Positions 50,950 to 61,840 of a stretch of 64,000 bases of DNA are shown one piece after another. Every line of letters begins with the position of its first letter. Position 1 is the first letter of the stretch. The translations under genes were made by a program, and so were the position numbers. Below the pieces are notes generated by a model that searched no databases, was not told where the DNA came from, and was given only the letters and a program-made list of their open reading frames with translations. Source of the stretch: Streptomyces acidiscabies (lineage in GTDB: Bacteria; Actinomycetota; Actinomycetes; Streptomycetales; Streptomycetaceae); contig NZ_JAGJBY010000002.1 in assembly GCF_020010905.1 (NCBI RefSeq), positions 4,898,001-4,962,000 on the forward strand, given 5' to 3'.

Positions 50950-53117
50950 CGCGCCCCCGCCAGCGTCACCGGCACCCCGTCGGCCACGGAGGCCCGCACG
51001 GCGAGGGTCGCGGCCGTGGTGGCGGCCAGCGATGCCAGCGGCACCGGCATCGGGCCGCCGGTCCGCACCGCCTTCACGAACGCGGCGAGTTCGGCGTTCT
51101 GCCCCTTGTCGCGGGCCTTCGGCAGCCGGGAACTCACCCACCGCTTGCGGTCGTAGACCGAGGCGCGCACGAAGTCGTCGAGCCGCAGCACCTTGCCGTC
51201 GGCGACCAGGTCCAGGGTCTCCTTCGGGAAACTCGATGCGCCGCCCGTGACATAGCTGATCGTCGCGGTGGAGTCGTCCGGGTAGCGCAGGATGACCTGG
51301 AGGTCTTCGTCACCCACGGCGTACACCGAGACCGGGTCGGCGTCGAGCAGCCAGCTCGCCGTGTCGACGAAGTGCCCGCCCTCACCGGCGAACCGGGAGC
51401 CCTCGGTGCCCTGCCGGAGGTACCAACTGCCGTGCGTGAGCTGCCCCGCGTTGACCAGATAGCGCAGGGACGCCGGGCCGCTCCTGGCACCGAACCGCTC
51501 CTTCGCCTCCCGCAGCAGGGGCGCGAACCGGCGGTTGAACCCCACCTGGATCCGGTCGTTGCCGGACTCCTCGACCGCCGAGAGCACCCCGGCCAGCTCC
51601 TCCTCACTGAGCGCGAGGGGCTTCTCCACGAACACCGCCTTGCCCGCGAGCAGCGCCCTGCGGGTCAGGTCGGCGTGCGAACTGTGGCGGGTGACGACGA
51701 ACACCGCGTCGATCGCCTTGTCACCGAGGACCGCGTCGAGATCGGTGGTCGCCTCGGCGAAGCCGAACTTGCGCTGAGCGTTGGCGGCGGAGAGGGCGGT
51801 CGTGGTGACGACCGTGGCGAGTTCGACGCCGTCGCGGCCCGTGAGGTGGGGGAGGAGCATCGAGGTCGCGTAGTTGCCGGCGCCGATGAAGGCGAGGCGT
51901 ACGGGGGCCGTGGTGCTGCGGGGCGCGGGCTTCGGCGCGGGGGGCATGCGTACGGAGGGGACGGTCACTGTCGGCGCCTCGGCCACGACCGTGCTCTCGG
52001 GGTACCGGAACAGCACGGCCACGGCCTTGAGGTCGCCGTCCTTCAGGCTCCGGTACGTGTCCACCGCGTCGTCGAAGTCCGCGACGTGGGAGACCAGCGG
52101 CTCCACGTCGACCCGGCCGCGCGCGACGAGGTCCAGGAAGCACGCCAGGTTCCGGCGCTCCGTCCAGCGGACGTACCCGATCGGGTAGTCCCGGCCGTCG
52201 AGTTCGTACTCCGGGTCGTAGCGGCCGGGGCCGTAGCTGCGGGAGAAGCGGACGTCCAGCTCCTTCTCGTAGTACGCGTTCCACGGCAGGTCGAGACGGC
52301 ACTTGCCGATGTCGACGACCCGGCCCCGGTCCCGGCTCAGCCGCGCGGCCAGCTCGACGGGCTGATTGCTGCCGCCGCCCGCCGCCAGATACACCTGGTC
52401 CACGCCGTGGCCGTCGGTCAGGTCCACCACCGCGGACTCCACGGCCGGGGACGCCGGGTCGCCGCAGGCCACCGCGCCCAGCCGCGCGGCGAGTTCGCAG
52501 CGCGCCGGGTCGGGGTCGGCGCCGACGACACGCACCCCCGAGGCGGCCAGCAACTGCACCACGAGCTGCCCGATCAGCCCGAGGCCGATCACCAGCGCGA
52601 CCTCACCGAGCCGGGACTCACCCTGCCGGACCCCCTGCAACGCGATCGACCCGACCGTCCCGAACGCGGCGTGCCGGGGCGCGAGGCCGTCCGGCACCGG
52701 GGCGTACAGGTTCTTCGGCACCCAGTTCAGCTCGGCGTGCAGCGCGTGCTCGTTGCCCGCGCACGCCACCAGGTCGCCGACCTTCACGTCGTCGATCCCG
52801 TCGCCGACCTGCTCGACGACCCCGCACAGCGAATAGCCCAGCGGCGTGTAGGAGTCCAGCTTGCCCATGACCTTGCGGTAGGTCGCGGGCACCCCGTTCA
52901 CGGCCACGCTCTGCACGACCTTCGCGACCTGGTCGGGGCGCGAGCGGGCCTTGCCCAGCATCGACATGCCGGCCTCGGAGACCTTCATCAGCTCGGTGCC
53001 GGTGGAGATCAGCGAGTAGGCGGTGCGCACCAGCACCCCGCCCGGCTTGCACCCCGGCACCGGCACGTCGAGGAGAGCCAGCTCGCCGCTCTTGTAGTTC
53101 TGTACGACCTGTTTCAC
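50946..53117 (-). CDS. bi-domain oxidoreductase (Zn-dependent dehydrogenase + Gfo/Idh/MocA)
   Basis: The 723-residue protein fuses two domains. Residues about 1-370 are an MDR alcohol dehydrogenase-like unit (GVLVRTAYSLISTGTELM, GDLVACAGNEHALHAE, VIGLGLIGQLVVQLLAASG). Residues about 400-723 are Gfo/Idh/MocA (LAFIGAGNYATSMLLPHL, FVVTRHSSHADL, VFVEKPLALSEEEL, GFNRRFAPL, GGHFVDTASWLL). The usual ADH zinc Cys cluster is not clear. It is the standard neighbour of heparinase genes in polysaccharide loci, probably oxidising a sugar C3 or uronate before further change. GTG 53117 has a gap of 19 bp upstream. Confidence 0.9.
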   Translation of the reverse strand: MKQVVQNYKSGELALLDVPVPGCKPGGVLVRTAYSLISTGTELMKVSEAGMSMLGKARSRPDQVAKVVQSVAVNGVPATYRKVMGKLDSYTPLGYSLCGVVEQVGDGIDDVKVGDLVACAGNEHALHAELNWVPKNLYAPVPDGLAPRHAAFGTVGSIALQGVRQGESRLGEVALVIGLGLIGQLVVQLLAASGVRVVGADPDPARCELAARLGAVACGDPASPAVESAVVDLTDGHGVDQVYLAAGGGSNQPVELAARLSRDRGRVVDIGKCRLDLPWNAYYEKELDVRFSRSYGPGRYDPEYELDGRDYPIGYVRWTERRNLACFLDLVARGRVDVEPLVSHVADFDDAVDTYRSLKDGDLKAVAVLFRYPESTVVAEAPTVTVPSVRMPPAPKPAPRSTTAPVRLAFIGAGNYATSMLLPHLTGRDGVELATVVTTTALSAANAQRKFGFAEATTDLDAVLGDKAIDAVFVVTRHSSHADLTRRALLAGKAVFVEKPLALSEEELAGVLSAVEESGNDRIQVGFNRRFAPLLREAKERFGARSGPASLRYLVNAGQLTHGSWYLRQGTEGSRFAGEGGHFVDTASWLLDADPVSVYAVGDEDLQVILRYPDDSTATISYVTGGASSFPKETLDLVADGKVLRLDDFVRASVYDRKRWVSSRLPKARDKGQNAELAAFVKAVRTGGPMPVPLASLAATTAATLAVRASVADGVPVTLAGAR

Positions 53118-53136
53118 CCGAAGCCTCTTCGTCTCT

Positions 53137-55050
53137 CTACGCCGTCAGGGGAGCGGACCCGGAGGTCGCGCCTCGGTACCAGTACTCAAGGGTCAGGACG
53201 TGCCACAGATGCTTGGAGAAGTCCCGCTGCCCGGCGGCGTCCTCGGCGACCATCCGCGCGAGCGCCTCCCGCCGCAGGAACCCGGACCGCACAAGGACCC
53301 CGTCGTGCACCACCTCTTGGACCAGCGGCGCGAGATCCCGGCTCATCCAGGCCCGCAGCGGGGCGCTGAACAGGCCCTTGGGCCGGTACACGATCTCCCG
53401 GGGCAGCACGGAGAGGGCCGCCTCCTTCAGCACGGCCTTGCCCTGCCGCCCGGCGATCTTCCGGTCGCCGGGCACCGCGAACGCCGCCTTCACGACCTCG
53501 ACGTCCACGTACGGCACCCGCACCTCGGTCGACGCGGCCATGCTGGAGCGGTCCGTGTAGGCGAGGTTGAGGCCCGGCAGGAACATCCGGGCGTCGCCCA
53601 GGCACATGCGGTTCACGAAGTCGTCGAGGTCGTTGTCCTCGTAGGTGTCCGCGTGCTCGGTGAGCACGTCGTCGACCGTCCCCGCCAGGTCCGGGTCGAT
53701 CAGGCCGAGGAGTTCGGCCCGGTCGTACAGCGTGTAGCTGCGCCGGAACGCGGTCTCCTCCGGCAGGTCCGCGAAGGACAGGAACCGCTTCGCGAACCGC
53801 ACCGACCGGTACCCCCGGCGGGCGGACGCGACCGGCAGCCGGTCCACGACCCCCGACAGCCCGCGCCGCAGGGGACGCGGCACGCGCTGGTAGCGCAGCG
53901 CGAGGAGGTTCGCGAGGTGCTTGCGGTACCCGGCGAACAGCTCGTCCGCGCCCATCCCCGACAGCATCACCTTGACCCCGGCCTCCCGGGCGGCCGTGCA
54001 GATCAGGAACGTGTTGATCGCGGCCGGGTCGCCGATCGGCTCGTCCAGGTGATAGGTCATCCGGGGCAGCAGGTCCAGGACGTCGGGCGCGATCTCGATC
54101 TCGTGCAGGTCGACCCCGAACCGCTCGGCGACCTGCCGGGCGTAGCGCAGGTCGTCCGGCATCGCCTCGAACTTGGAGTCCTCGGCGCGGAACCCGATCG
54201 TGTAGGCGGAGATCCCCGGCCGGTCGCGGGCCGCGAGCGCGGTCAGGTAGCTGGAGTCGAGCCCGCCGGACAGGAACGTCGCCACGGGTACGTCGGACAG
54301 GAGGTGACGGCGGGTCGACTCCTCGACGACGGCCGCGATGTCGGGTTCCTTTTGATGCCGGGCCTCGGCGGCGACGTCCCGCAGGTTCCAGTACCGCCCG
54401 CGCTCCACCCGCCCGTCGGGCCGGATCCGCAGCCAGCTCCCCGGCGGCAGCTTCTCCGCCTCACGGAACGCGCACCGCGAGTCCGGCACCCAGTAGTAGA
54501 GGAGCGAGGCCACCAGCGCCGCGTGGTCCACCTCCAGCGAACCGCCCGTCACGGCGGCCAGCGCCTTCAGCTCGGAGGCGAACACCAGGCCCTCGCCGCG
54601 CCGGATCAGGAACAGCGGCTTGATGCCGAGCTGGTCGCGGGCGAGGACCAGCTCACCGGTCCGCTCGTCGAACACGCCGAACGCGAACATGCCGCGCAGC
54701 CGGGGCAGACAGTCGGTGCCCCAGCGCCGCCACGACTCCAGCAGGACCTCGGTGTCGGAGGTGCCCCGGAACCGCGCCCCGGCGGCTTCGAGCTCGGCGC
54801 GCAGCTCGGGCGCGTTGTACAGCTCGCCGTTGTAGGTGAGGACGAGACCGTCCTTCGCCATCGGCTGGGCGCCGGTCTCCGAGAGGTCGATGATGGCCAG
54901 CCTGCGGTGCCCGAGGTGCACCTCGCCGTCACCGGCGGGGTGGCCGTAATGACCGGACCCGTCCGGGCCCCGGTGGGCGAGGACGCCGGTCAGCCGGTCC
55001 GTGACGGCCTTCCCGTCCGGCCAGCGGTACGTGCCTGCGATGCCACACAT
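53137..55050 (-). CDS. asparagine synthase (glutamine-hydrolysing), polysaccharide-locus type
   Basis: The 637-residue protein has nucleophile Cys2 (MCGIAGTYRWPDG) and class II glutaminase blocks LAHRGPDGSGHYG and YNGELYN. A synthetase domain follows with PPi loop VATFLSGGLDSSY (about 260-272), YHLDEPIGDPAAINTF, MLSGMGADELFAGY and a C-terminal RQGKAVLKEAALSVLP. All sites are intact. In glycan operons these enzymes amidate uronic acids instead of making free Asn, which fits the AlgD-like gene (inference). ATG 55050 is 3 bp after the previous stop. Confidence 0.92.
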   Translation of the reverse strand: MCGIAGTYRWPDGKAVTDRLTGVLAHRGPDGSGHYGHPAGDGEVHLGHRRLAIIDLSETGAQPMAKDGLVLTYNGELYNAPELRAELEAAGARFRGTSDTEVLLESWRRWGTDCLPRLRGMFAFGVFDERTGELVLARDQLGIKPLFLIRRGEGLVFASELKALAAVTGGSLEVDHAALVASLLYYWVPDSRCAFREAEKLPPGSWLRIRPDGRVERGRYWNLRDVAAEARHQKEPDIAAVVEESTRRHLLSDVPVATFLSGGLDSSYLTALAARDRPGISAYTIGFRAEDSKFEAMPDDLRYARQVAERFGVDLHEIEIAPDVLDLLPRMTYHLDEPIGDPAAINTFLICTAAREAGVKVMLSGMGADELFAGYRKHLANLLALRYQRVPRPLRRGLSGVVDRLPVASARRGYRSVRFAKRFLSFADLPEETAFRRSYTLYDRAELLGLIDPDLAGTVDDVLTEHADTYEDNDLDDFVNRMCLGDARMFLPGLNLAYTDRSSMAASTEVRVPYVDVEVVKAAFAVPGDRKIAGRQGKAVLKEAALSVLPREIVYRPKGLFSAPLRAWMSRDLAPLVQEVVHDGVLVRSGFLRREALARMVAEDAAGQRDFSKHLWHVLTLEYWYRGATSGSAPLTA

Positions 55051-55053
55051 GTC

Positions 55054-56520
55054 CTACCGCGCTTCCTGGTCGCTGTCCGGGACCCGCGTCGCCCACTTCG
55101 GCAGCCGCTCCACCCCGTTCTTCCGTAACAGCCGGGGCGGCGCCGGGGGCCGTTCGGCCCACAGCGTGCCGTCGGTCCGGTCGCGCGGATCGGGGTCGAT
55201 CAGCACCACGCCGACCACCTCGACCCGCTGGTCCGCGAGCTGCCGCGCCACCGTGTGCAGCCACGCCGCGCTGCCGTGCCCGGCCCGCACCACGAGGACG
55301 GTCTTCGTGCCGAGGTACCGCAGGTCGGTCCAGGCGGTGCCGGGCGCCACCGAGCCGACGCCGATCTGACGTTCCGCCGGGACGGCCGGGGCCGTGGTGA
55401 CGACGGTCGGGTCACCCGGCTGCGGCTTGCGCTTGGCGAGACGCGATCCCGGCAGTGCGTCCACGACGGTCACCGGACCCTCCGCCACCAGGGCGCGGGC
55501 CAGGTCCAGGGCGATCACCCCGGTGCCCCGCGCGCATCCCAGTGCCAGCAGCGACACCGGCTCCGCCGAGGCGCGCACCGTGCGGGCCAGCGACGCGGTG
55601 AGGCGTTCGCGGGCCGCCCGGTTCCGGCGCCGCCCCCACAACCGGGGGGAGCGCAGGGGCAGTTCGGCGATGGCCGAGGCGTTCAGGTTCGCCGCGATCT
55701 CCCGGCGCAGGACGGGACGGTCCGCGACCACCGTGCCCACGGCGGACACCGCGAGCCCGAGGACGAACCCGAGGACCAGGCCGATCACCCCGTCCGTGGC
55801 GGCGGCCTTCGGCAGGGAGTGGCTCAGCGCGCGCGGCGCGTCCACGATCTGCGTGCCGGCCACCAGCCGGGGCGTGCCGATCCTTGCCTCCGCCGCGCGC
55901 TGCCCGAAGTCGGTGATCCGCGCGGTGAGTTCGGCCCGGCGGGCGAACAGCGACTCCTGGTCGGCCGACGCGTTCGGCCCGGTCTGCCCCGAGCCGTCGG
56001 TGATCGCCTGGTTGACGCGGGCGAGGTCGGCCTCCAGCCGGTCCCGCTGGTCGAGGAGCCCCTTCGCCTCGGCGTCCGCCGCCTGCTGGATGCGCCGGAC
56101 GTGGTCGGCGACGAAGGCGTCCGCGAGCGCCTTGGCGCGGGCCACCGCCTGGGCGTCGGTGGCGCCCGTCACCGTGATCTGGAGCAGGTTGTTGGTCAGG
56201 CCGAGACCGCTGTAGTCCCCCATGAAGTCCTCCGGCCGGTCCGGGGACCTGAGGGCCTTCAGGGCGGCGTCGGCGATGCGTGTGGTGCTCAGCAGGGCGA
56301 CGTCCGTACGGATCAGGGTGCCGGGGTCGTTCGGCTGGTCCGCCTGGTGGGCGACCAGCACCTTGGCCACCGCCGTCGGCGCGGGCGGCAGCAGCACCGG
56401 CACCGAGGCGCCGGCCGTCAGCCCCAGCACGGCCGTCGCACACCACAGGCGACGGCGCCTGCGCACCGCGACCACCAGCGCCTGGAGGTCGAGCAGGGGA
56501 GCGGATTCCGGTGTCGTCAC
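55054..56520 (-). CDS. Wzz-like chain-length protein with degenerate kinase-like domain
   Basis: The 488-residue protein has a first membrane helix (WCATAVLGLTAGASVPVLLP) and a periplasmic helical region with coiled-coil-like AAEAKGLLDQRDRLEADLARVNQ (about 175). A second helix follows (IGLVLGFVLGLAVSAVGTVVA). A cytoplasmic tail then resembles a BY-kinase ATPase core, with SLLALGCARGTGVIALDLARAL where a Walker A loop should be and no GK[S/T]. It probably sets polymer length without kinase activity. GTG 56520 overlaps the upstream stop as GTGA. Confidence 0.85.
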   Translation of the reverse strand: MTTPESAPLLDLQALVVAVRRRRRLWCATAVLGLTAGASVPVLLPPAPTAVAKVLVAHQADQPNDPGTLIRTDVALLSTTRIADAALKALRSPDRPEDFMGDYSGLGLTNNLLQITVTGATDAQAVARAKALADAFVADHVRRIQQAADAEAKGLLDQRDRLEADLARVNQAITDGSGQTGPNASADQESLFARRAELTARITDFGQRAAEARIGTPRLVAGTQIVDAPRALSHSLPKAAATDGVIGLVLGFVLGLAVSAVGTVVADRPVLRREIAANLNASAIAELPLRSPRLWGRRRNRAARERLTASLARTVRASAEPVSLLALGCARGTGVIALDLARALVAEGPVTVVDALPGSRLAKRKPQPGDPTVVTTAPAVPAERQIGVGSVAPGTAWTDLRYLGTKTVLVVRAGHGSAAWLHTVARQLADQRVEVVGVVLIDPDPRDRTDGTLWAERPPAPPRLLRKNGVERLPKWATRVPDSDQEAR

Positions 56521-57836
56521 CCGGCGCCTCCCGTCGCGAGGGCCGCCGGGCGGCGGTTGCCGGCCCGGGACGCCCGCGTCGTGACGGGCGCGGCGAGGAC
56601 GACACCGACGACGGTGTGCCCCGCGTCGGCGCACGCCTCGGCGATGCCGGTCAGCTCCGCGGCGGTCCACTCGCCCGGGCTCAGCACGACCAGGGCGCCG
56701 GACTCCGCGTCACGGTCCGGCACGACCGGCCGCTGCACCGAGACCCCGGCCACGGCGAGGAGGGGATCGCTGTCGGACTCCGCGACGAGGTGGTCCGCCG
56801 CACTGCGGGCGGTGTCGTCGCCGTCCGGGACGAGCACCAGCAGGCTGTGCGGGAAGGGGAGGTGCTCGCGGATACGGGCGCACACCCGCCGGTAGCGGAT
56901 CTGCCGGTCGGCCTCGTCACCGGACGGCTGCGGGGGCGGCACGTCCCAGCGGACGTCCGTCCCCAGGAGCCGGCGCAGCCCACGGCCACGCGCCCGGCGC
57001 CCGGCGGGTACGTCGACCGTGCCGAGGAGCGTCGAGCCCAGCGCCCCCGCGATCTCCGTCTCCGTGCGCAGCCTGCGGCTCATGCGGGCGGCGGTCAGAT
57101 GGCCGATCACCGCGAGGAGGAAGAACAACAGGCCCCCGCCGACGGTGAGCTGCGTCCGCGTCGGCGGCGCCTCGCCGGTCGGCCGGGGAGCCGGGCCCAT
57201 GACGACCATGGCCGCCTTCCCGGAGGCCGGGCCCGCCTGGTTCAGCTTGGTGACGGCCTCCTGCAACGCCGTACGCAGCTTCGTCAGCTCCGTACGGGTC
57301 TGCACGCTCTCCACGGACTCCCCCGTACCGGCCGCGTCCGCCAGCTCCGAGATCCGGCGCCCCGTCTGCGTCACGAGCTGACGCAGCTCCTCGGGACCCG
57401 AGGCCGCGTCCGAGCCGGCCTTCTCGCCCGCGACCCGCGCCGCGAACGCGACGAACTGCCGCGCCACCTCGTCGGCGATCTGCTGCGCCCCCTTGGGCGT
57501 CCCGTCCGTGGCGGCGATCTTGACGATGTTCCCGTCGGCCGCCGTCGCGCTCACCCGGCCCTTGAGGGTGCCGCCGTCGACGCCGGGCCGGCCGAGCGTG
57601 GCGGCGGCCCGGTCGATCACCACCGAACTGGTCGCGATCTGCGCCTGCGTCAGCAGCTCGCGCTCCTCCCACGCCCCCGGCAGCAGCACCGACGCGGACG
57701 TCGTGTACTGCGGCGGGAACACCAGCCAGGCGCCGTAGCCGACGAGGGCGCCCACCACGGCGAGCAGCACGAGCAGCCGCCGGCGCCGGCGGAGAATGCG
57801 TCCGACCGTGACCAGCCGGATGGTGTCGTCGCTCAA
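56517..57836 (-). CDS. second Wzz-like chain-length protein
   Basis: The 439-residue protein has an N-terminal helix (LLVLLAVVGALVGYGAWLVFP), the Wzz-type YTTSASVLLP segment, a helical periplasmic region and a second helix (TVGGGLLFFLLAVIGHLTAA). A degenerate nucleotide-binding-like tail follows (LLVLVPDGDDTARSAADHL), again without a P-loop. The TTG start (57836) has AGAGG 8 bases upstream and a TTGA overlap with the upstream stop. Tandem Wzz-like genes may give different length classes or one heteromeric complex. Confidence 0.82.
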   Translation of the reverse strand: MSDDTIRLVTVGRILRRRRRLLVLLAVVGALVGYGAWLVFPPQYTTSASVLLPGAWEERELLTQAQIATSSVVIDRAAATLGRPGVDGGTLKGRVSATAADGNIVKIAATDGTPKGAQQIADEVARQFVAFAARVAGEKAGSDAASGPEELRQLVTQTGRRISELADAAGTGESVESVQTRTELTKLRTALQEAVTKLNQAGPASGKAAMVVMGPAPRPTGEAPPTRTQLTVGGGLLFFLLAVIGHLTAARMSRRLRTETEIAGALGSTLLGTVDVPAGRRARGRGLRRLLGTDVRWDVPPPQPSGDEADRQIRYRRVCARIREHLPFPHSLLVLVPDGDDTARSAADHLVAESDSDPLLAVAGVSVQRPVVPDRDAESGALVVLSPGEWTAAELTGIAEACADAGHTVVGVVLAAPVTTRASRAGNRRPAALATGGAG

Positions 57837-59038
57837 CGGTGCTGCCTCTTTCCCGTGCTCCTGGAGGCGGCGGCGTACGCGGCGAGCAGCGCCGTCTGCG
57901 AGTTGCGCCAGGCCAGCGGACCGCCGATCCGCTCCCGGCCCACCGCGCCCATCCGGGCCCGCCGCTCGGGGTCGTCCAGCAGCTCCACGATCAGCTTCGC
58001 GAACGCCGACTCGTCGTTGGCGGGCGCGTAGACGGCGGCGTCCCCGGCGGAGACCCGCGCCTCGCGCAGCTCGAACGAGACGATCGGCCGGCCCATGACC
58101 ATGTACTCCAGGACCTTGTTCATCGTCGACACGTCGTTGAGCGGGTTGTGCGGGTCGGGGGACAGGCACACGTCCGCCGACGACAGGTAGCGCGCCAGGT
58201 CGGCGTCCGGGATACGGCCCGTGAACTCGACCTGGCCGGTGAGCCCGAGCGTGCGGGACAGCTCCACCATCGCGTCGAAGGTGTCCCCGCCGCCCACGAA
58301 CACCGCGTGCCAGTCGTCACGCCCGCACTCGTCGCGCAGCTTCGCCAGCGCCCGCAGCGCGTAGTCCACGCCGTCCTGCGGGCCCATCACCCCGAGGTAG
58401 CACAGCAGATGAGGCTTGCCGCGCTTCAACTCCGGCTCCGGCTCCACCGGATGGAACCGGTCGACGTCCGGCGCACTGCGCACGACGAACACGTCCTCCG
58501 GTCTGCGCCCGCCCCGGCGTACGGCGACGGCCTTGTAGCTCTCGTTCGTCGCGAGGACCACGTCCGCGACCCGGTAGGTCAGCCGCTCCAGCGCGCACAC
58601 GCCCCGGTACAGGAGGTCCTCGCCCCGGTCGAACCGTGACAGGTACAGCTCCGGTACGAGGTCGTGCTGGTCGAACACGAACCGGGCGCCGCGCCGCTTC
58701 AGCCACAGCGCGGGCAGGAACAGCAGGTCGGGCGGGTTGCAGGCGTGCACGACGTCCACCGGGCCCACCTTCCGGGCCAGCCGGAACGTGTGCCACAGCG
58801 CCGAGCCGTACTCGCGCAGATAGCCGGCCGGACCGCCGGTCGCCGCGTGCAGCGGGTAGCGGTGGATGCGGATCCCGTCGATCACCGCCTCCGGCTCCGT
58901 GTCCCGCTTGCCGCCCTGCGGGCAGATGACGTCGACCTGCCAGCCCGCGTCGCGCAGCGTCGCGCACTCCTGCCACACGCGCCGGTCGAACGGCACGGAC
59001 AGGTTCTCCACCAGCACCAGCGCGCGCCGCGCGCCCAC
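57833..59038 (-). CDS. family 4 glycosyltransferase (WbuB-like)
   Basis: The 401-residue GT-B protein has ALVLVENLSVPFDRRVWQECATLRDAG at the N-terminus, the WbuB mark. HACNPPDLLFLPALWL, FDQHDLVPELYL and a C-terminal domain with LLCYLGVMGPQDGVDYALRAL, VFVGGGDTFDAM and SPDPHNPLNDVSTMNKVLEYMVMGRPIV follow. It should add an N-acetylhexosamine or uronate sugar early in repeat-unit assembly. GTG 59038 (MGARRALVLV) is favoured by homologous starts; TTG 59050 would overlap the upstream gene by 11 bp. Confidence 0.9.
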   Translation of the reverse strand: MGARRALVLVENLSVPFDRRVWQECATLRDAGWQVDVICPQGGKRDTEPEAVIDGIRIHRYPLHAATGGPAGYLREYGSALWHTFRLARKVGPVDVVHACNPPDLLFLPALWLKRRGARFVFDQHDLVPELYLSRFDRGEDLLYRGVCALERLTYRVADVVLATNESYKAVAVRRGGRRPEDVFVVRSAPDVDRFHPVEPEPELKRGKPHLLCYLGVMGPQDGVDYALRALAKLRDECGRDDWHAVFVGGGDTFDAMVELSRTLGLTGQVEFTGRIPDADLARYLSSADVCLSPDPHNPLNDVSTMNKVLEYMVMGRPIVSFELREARVSAGDAAVYAPANDESAFAKLIVELLDDPERRARMGAVGRERIGGPLAWRNSQTALLAAYAAASRSTGKRQHR

Positions 59039-59039
59039 G

Positions 59040-60350
<1,311 letters not shown>

Positions 60351-60370
60351 GCCCCGTTCCTCCCCCTGCA

Positions 60371-61840
60371 TCAGTAGGCCCCCTGTCCGTGCAGCACCGC
60401 GCGCAGCGTCTTCCACAAGATCACCGTGTCCAGCGCGAGCGACCAGTCCTCCACGTATCTGAGGTCCAGCCGCACCGCCTCCTCCCAGGACAGGTCGCTG
60501 CGCCCGCTGATCTGCCACAGCCCCGTGAGCCCCGGTTTGACCAGCAGCCGCCGCCGGATGTCCGGGCCGTACACGGCGGACTCCTCCGGCAGCGGGGGAC
60601 GCGGACCGACGAGCGACATCGATCCGGTCAGAACGTTGAACAGCTGCGGGAGTTCGTCGATCGAGTACCGCCGCAGCAGCGTCCCCACCCGGGTCACCCG
60701 AGGGTCCCGGCGGAGCTTGAACATCGGTCCCGCACCCTCGTTGAGGGCGGCGAGCGCGGCCTTGGCGCGGTCGGCCCCGGCGACCATGGTGCGGAACTTG
60801 ACCATGGTGAACTCGTGGCCGTCCTTGCCGACCCTGAGCTGCCGGTAGAACACCCCGCCCCGGCTGTCCAGCGCCACCAGCAGCGCCACGGACACCATCA
60901 GCGGCGCGAGCAGCACCAGCAGGAGCGCCGCGCCCAGCCGGTCGACGACCCCCTTGACGACCCGGCGGCCCCCGGTGAACGCCGGCATGCTGACCCGCAG
61001 CAGCGGGATGCCGAGCACCGCGTCCACGTGCAGCCGAGGTCCCGCCACCTCCATCAGCACCGGCGCCACGACCATCTCGGCGTCGCTGCCTTCGAGGTTC
61101 CACGCCAGGCGCTGCAACCGGTCCGGGGACCAGTGCGGGTCCGGGGTGACCGCGACGACCCGGTAGCCGTCACGGTGGACATGACCGGCGACGTCCGCGA
61201 GTCGGCCCACCACCGGGACGCCGTCCAGATGGCCGCCGTCCGCGCCGGTCGTGCACACCGCCTCCACCCGCCAGCCGATGTGCGGGAACTTACGGGTCCT
61301 GGTGATCAGGTCCCGGACGGTCGCCGGGCTCCCGGCCGCGAGTACCGGTCTCAGGCACCGGCCCTCCTTGCGCTGCCGGTGCAGCCACAGTCGCAGCACG
61401 TAGCGCGCGGTCATCGTGATGAGCGCGATCGCCGGGATCGCGACGAAGATCCACAGTTTGATGTTGCGCGAGGTCAGGGCGATCCCGCCGAGCGCCAGCA
61501 CGACGGTCGCCGCGAACAGCGAGCGCCCCAGCCGGCGGAACTCCTCGGCACCCTGGCCGAGGACGGCCGGCACCCACGCCCGGCTCACCGCGAGCGCCCC
61601 CAGCACCAGCACCTCGGTGCCGAACGCCAGGATCCCCCACTTCTCGTGCCAGTTGGCCGCGTCGCGGGCCCCGAACAGATTGCCGATGGCCGCCACCACG
61701 AAGGCGGTCGCCACCGTGTCGCTGACGATGACGGTACGTCGGTACCGCTGCTCCCAGTCGCTCTCGGGCTGCTGGAACGTCCCGTCCGCCAGACGCCTGC
61801 GCGTCGGCATGAACGGGCCGACTGCTCCCCCTTGTTGCAC
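60371..61840 (-). CDS. polyprenyl glycosylphosphotransferase (initiating sugar transferase)
   Basis: The 489-residue protein has about four N-terminal membrane helices (residues about 30-150) and a soluble Rossmann-like middle. A fifth helix (VVDRLGAALLLVLLAPLMVSVALLVAL) follows, then the bacterial sugar-transferase domain with GGVFYRQLRVGKDGHEFTMVKFRTM, TRVGTLLRRYSIDELPQLFN, MSLVGPRPPLPEES, KPGLTGLWQISGRSDLSW and LRYVEDWSLALD. It moves a sugar-1-phosphate onto undecaprenyl phosphate, starting each repeat unit. GTG 61840 is chosen with GGGGGGG 4 bases upstream; ATG 61810 is the alternative. First gene of the operon. Confidence 0.92.
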   Translation of the reverse strand: MQQGGAVGPFMPTRRRLADGTFQQPESDWEQRYRRTVIVSDTVATAFVVAAIGNLFGARDAANWHEKWGILAFGTEVLVLGALAVSRAWVPAVLGQGAEEFRRLGRSLFAATVVLALGGIALTSRNIKLWIFVAIPAIALITMTARYVLRLWLHRQRKEGRCLRPVLAAGSPATVRDLITRTRKFPHIGWRVEAVCTTGADGGHLDGVPVVGRLADVAGHVHRDGYRVVAVTPDPHWSPDRLQRLAWNLEGSDAEMVVAPVLMEVAGPRLHVDAVLGIPLLRVSMPAFTGGRRVVKGVVDRLGAALLLVLLAPLMVSVALLVALDSRGGVFYRQLRVGKDGHEFTMVKFRTMVAGADRAKAALAALNEGAGPMFKLRRDPRVTRVGTLLRRYSIDELPQLFNVLTGSMSLVGPRPPLPEESAVYGPDIRRRLLVKPGLTGLWQISGRSDLSWEEAVRLDLRYVEDWSLALDTVILWKTLRAVLHGQGAY

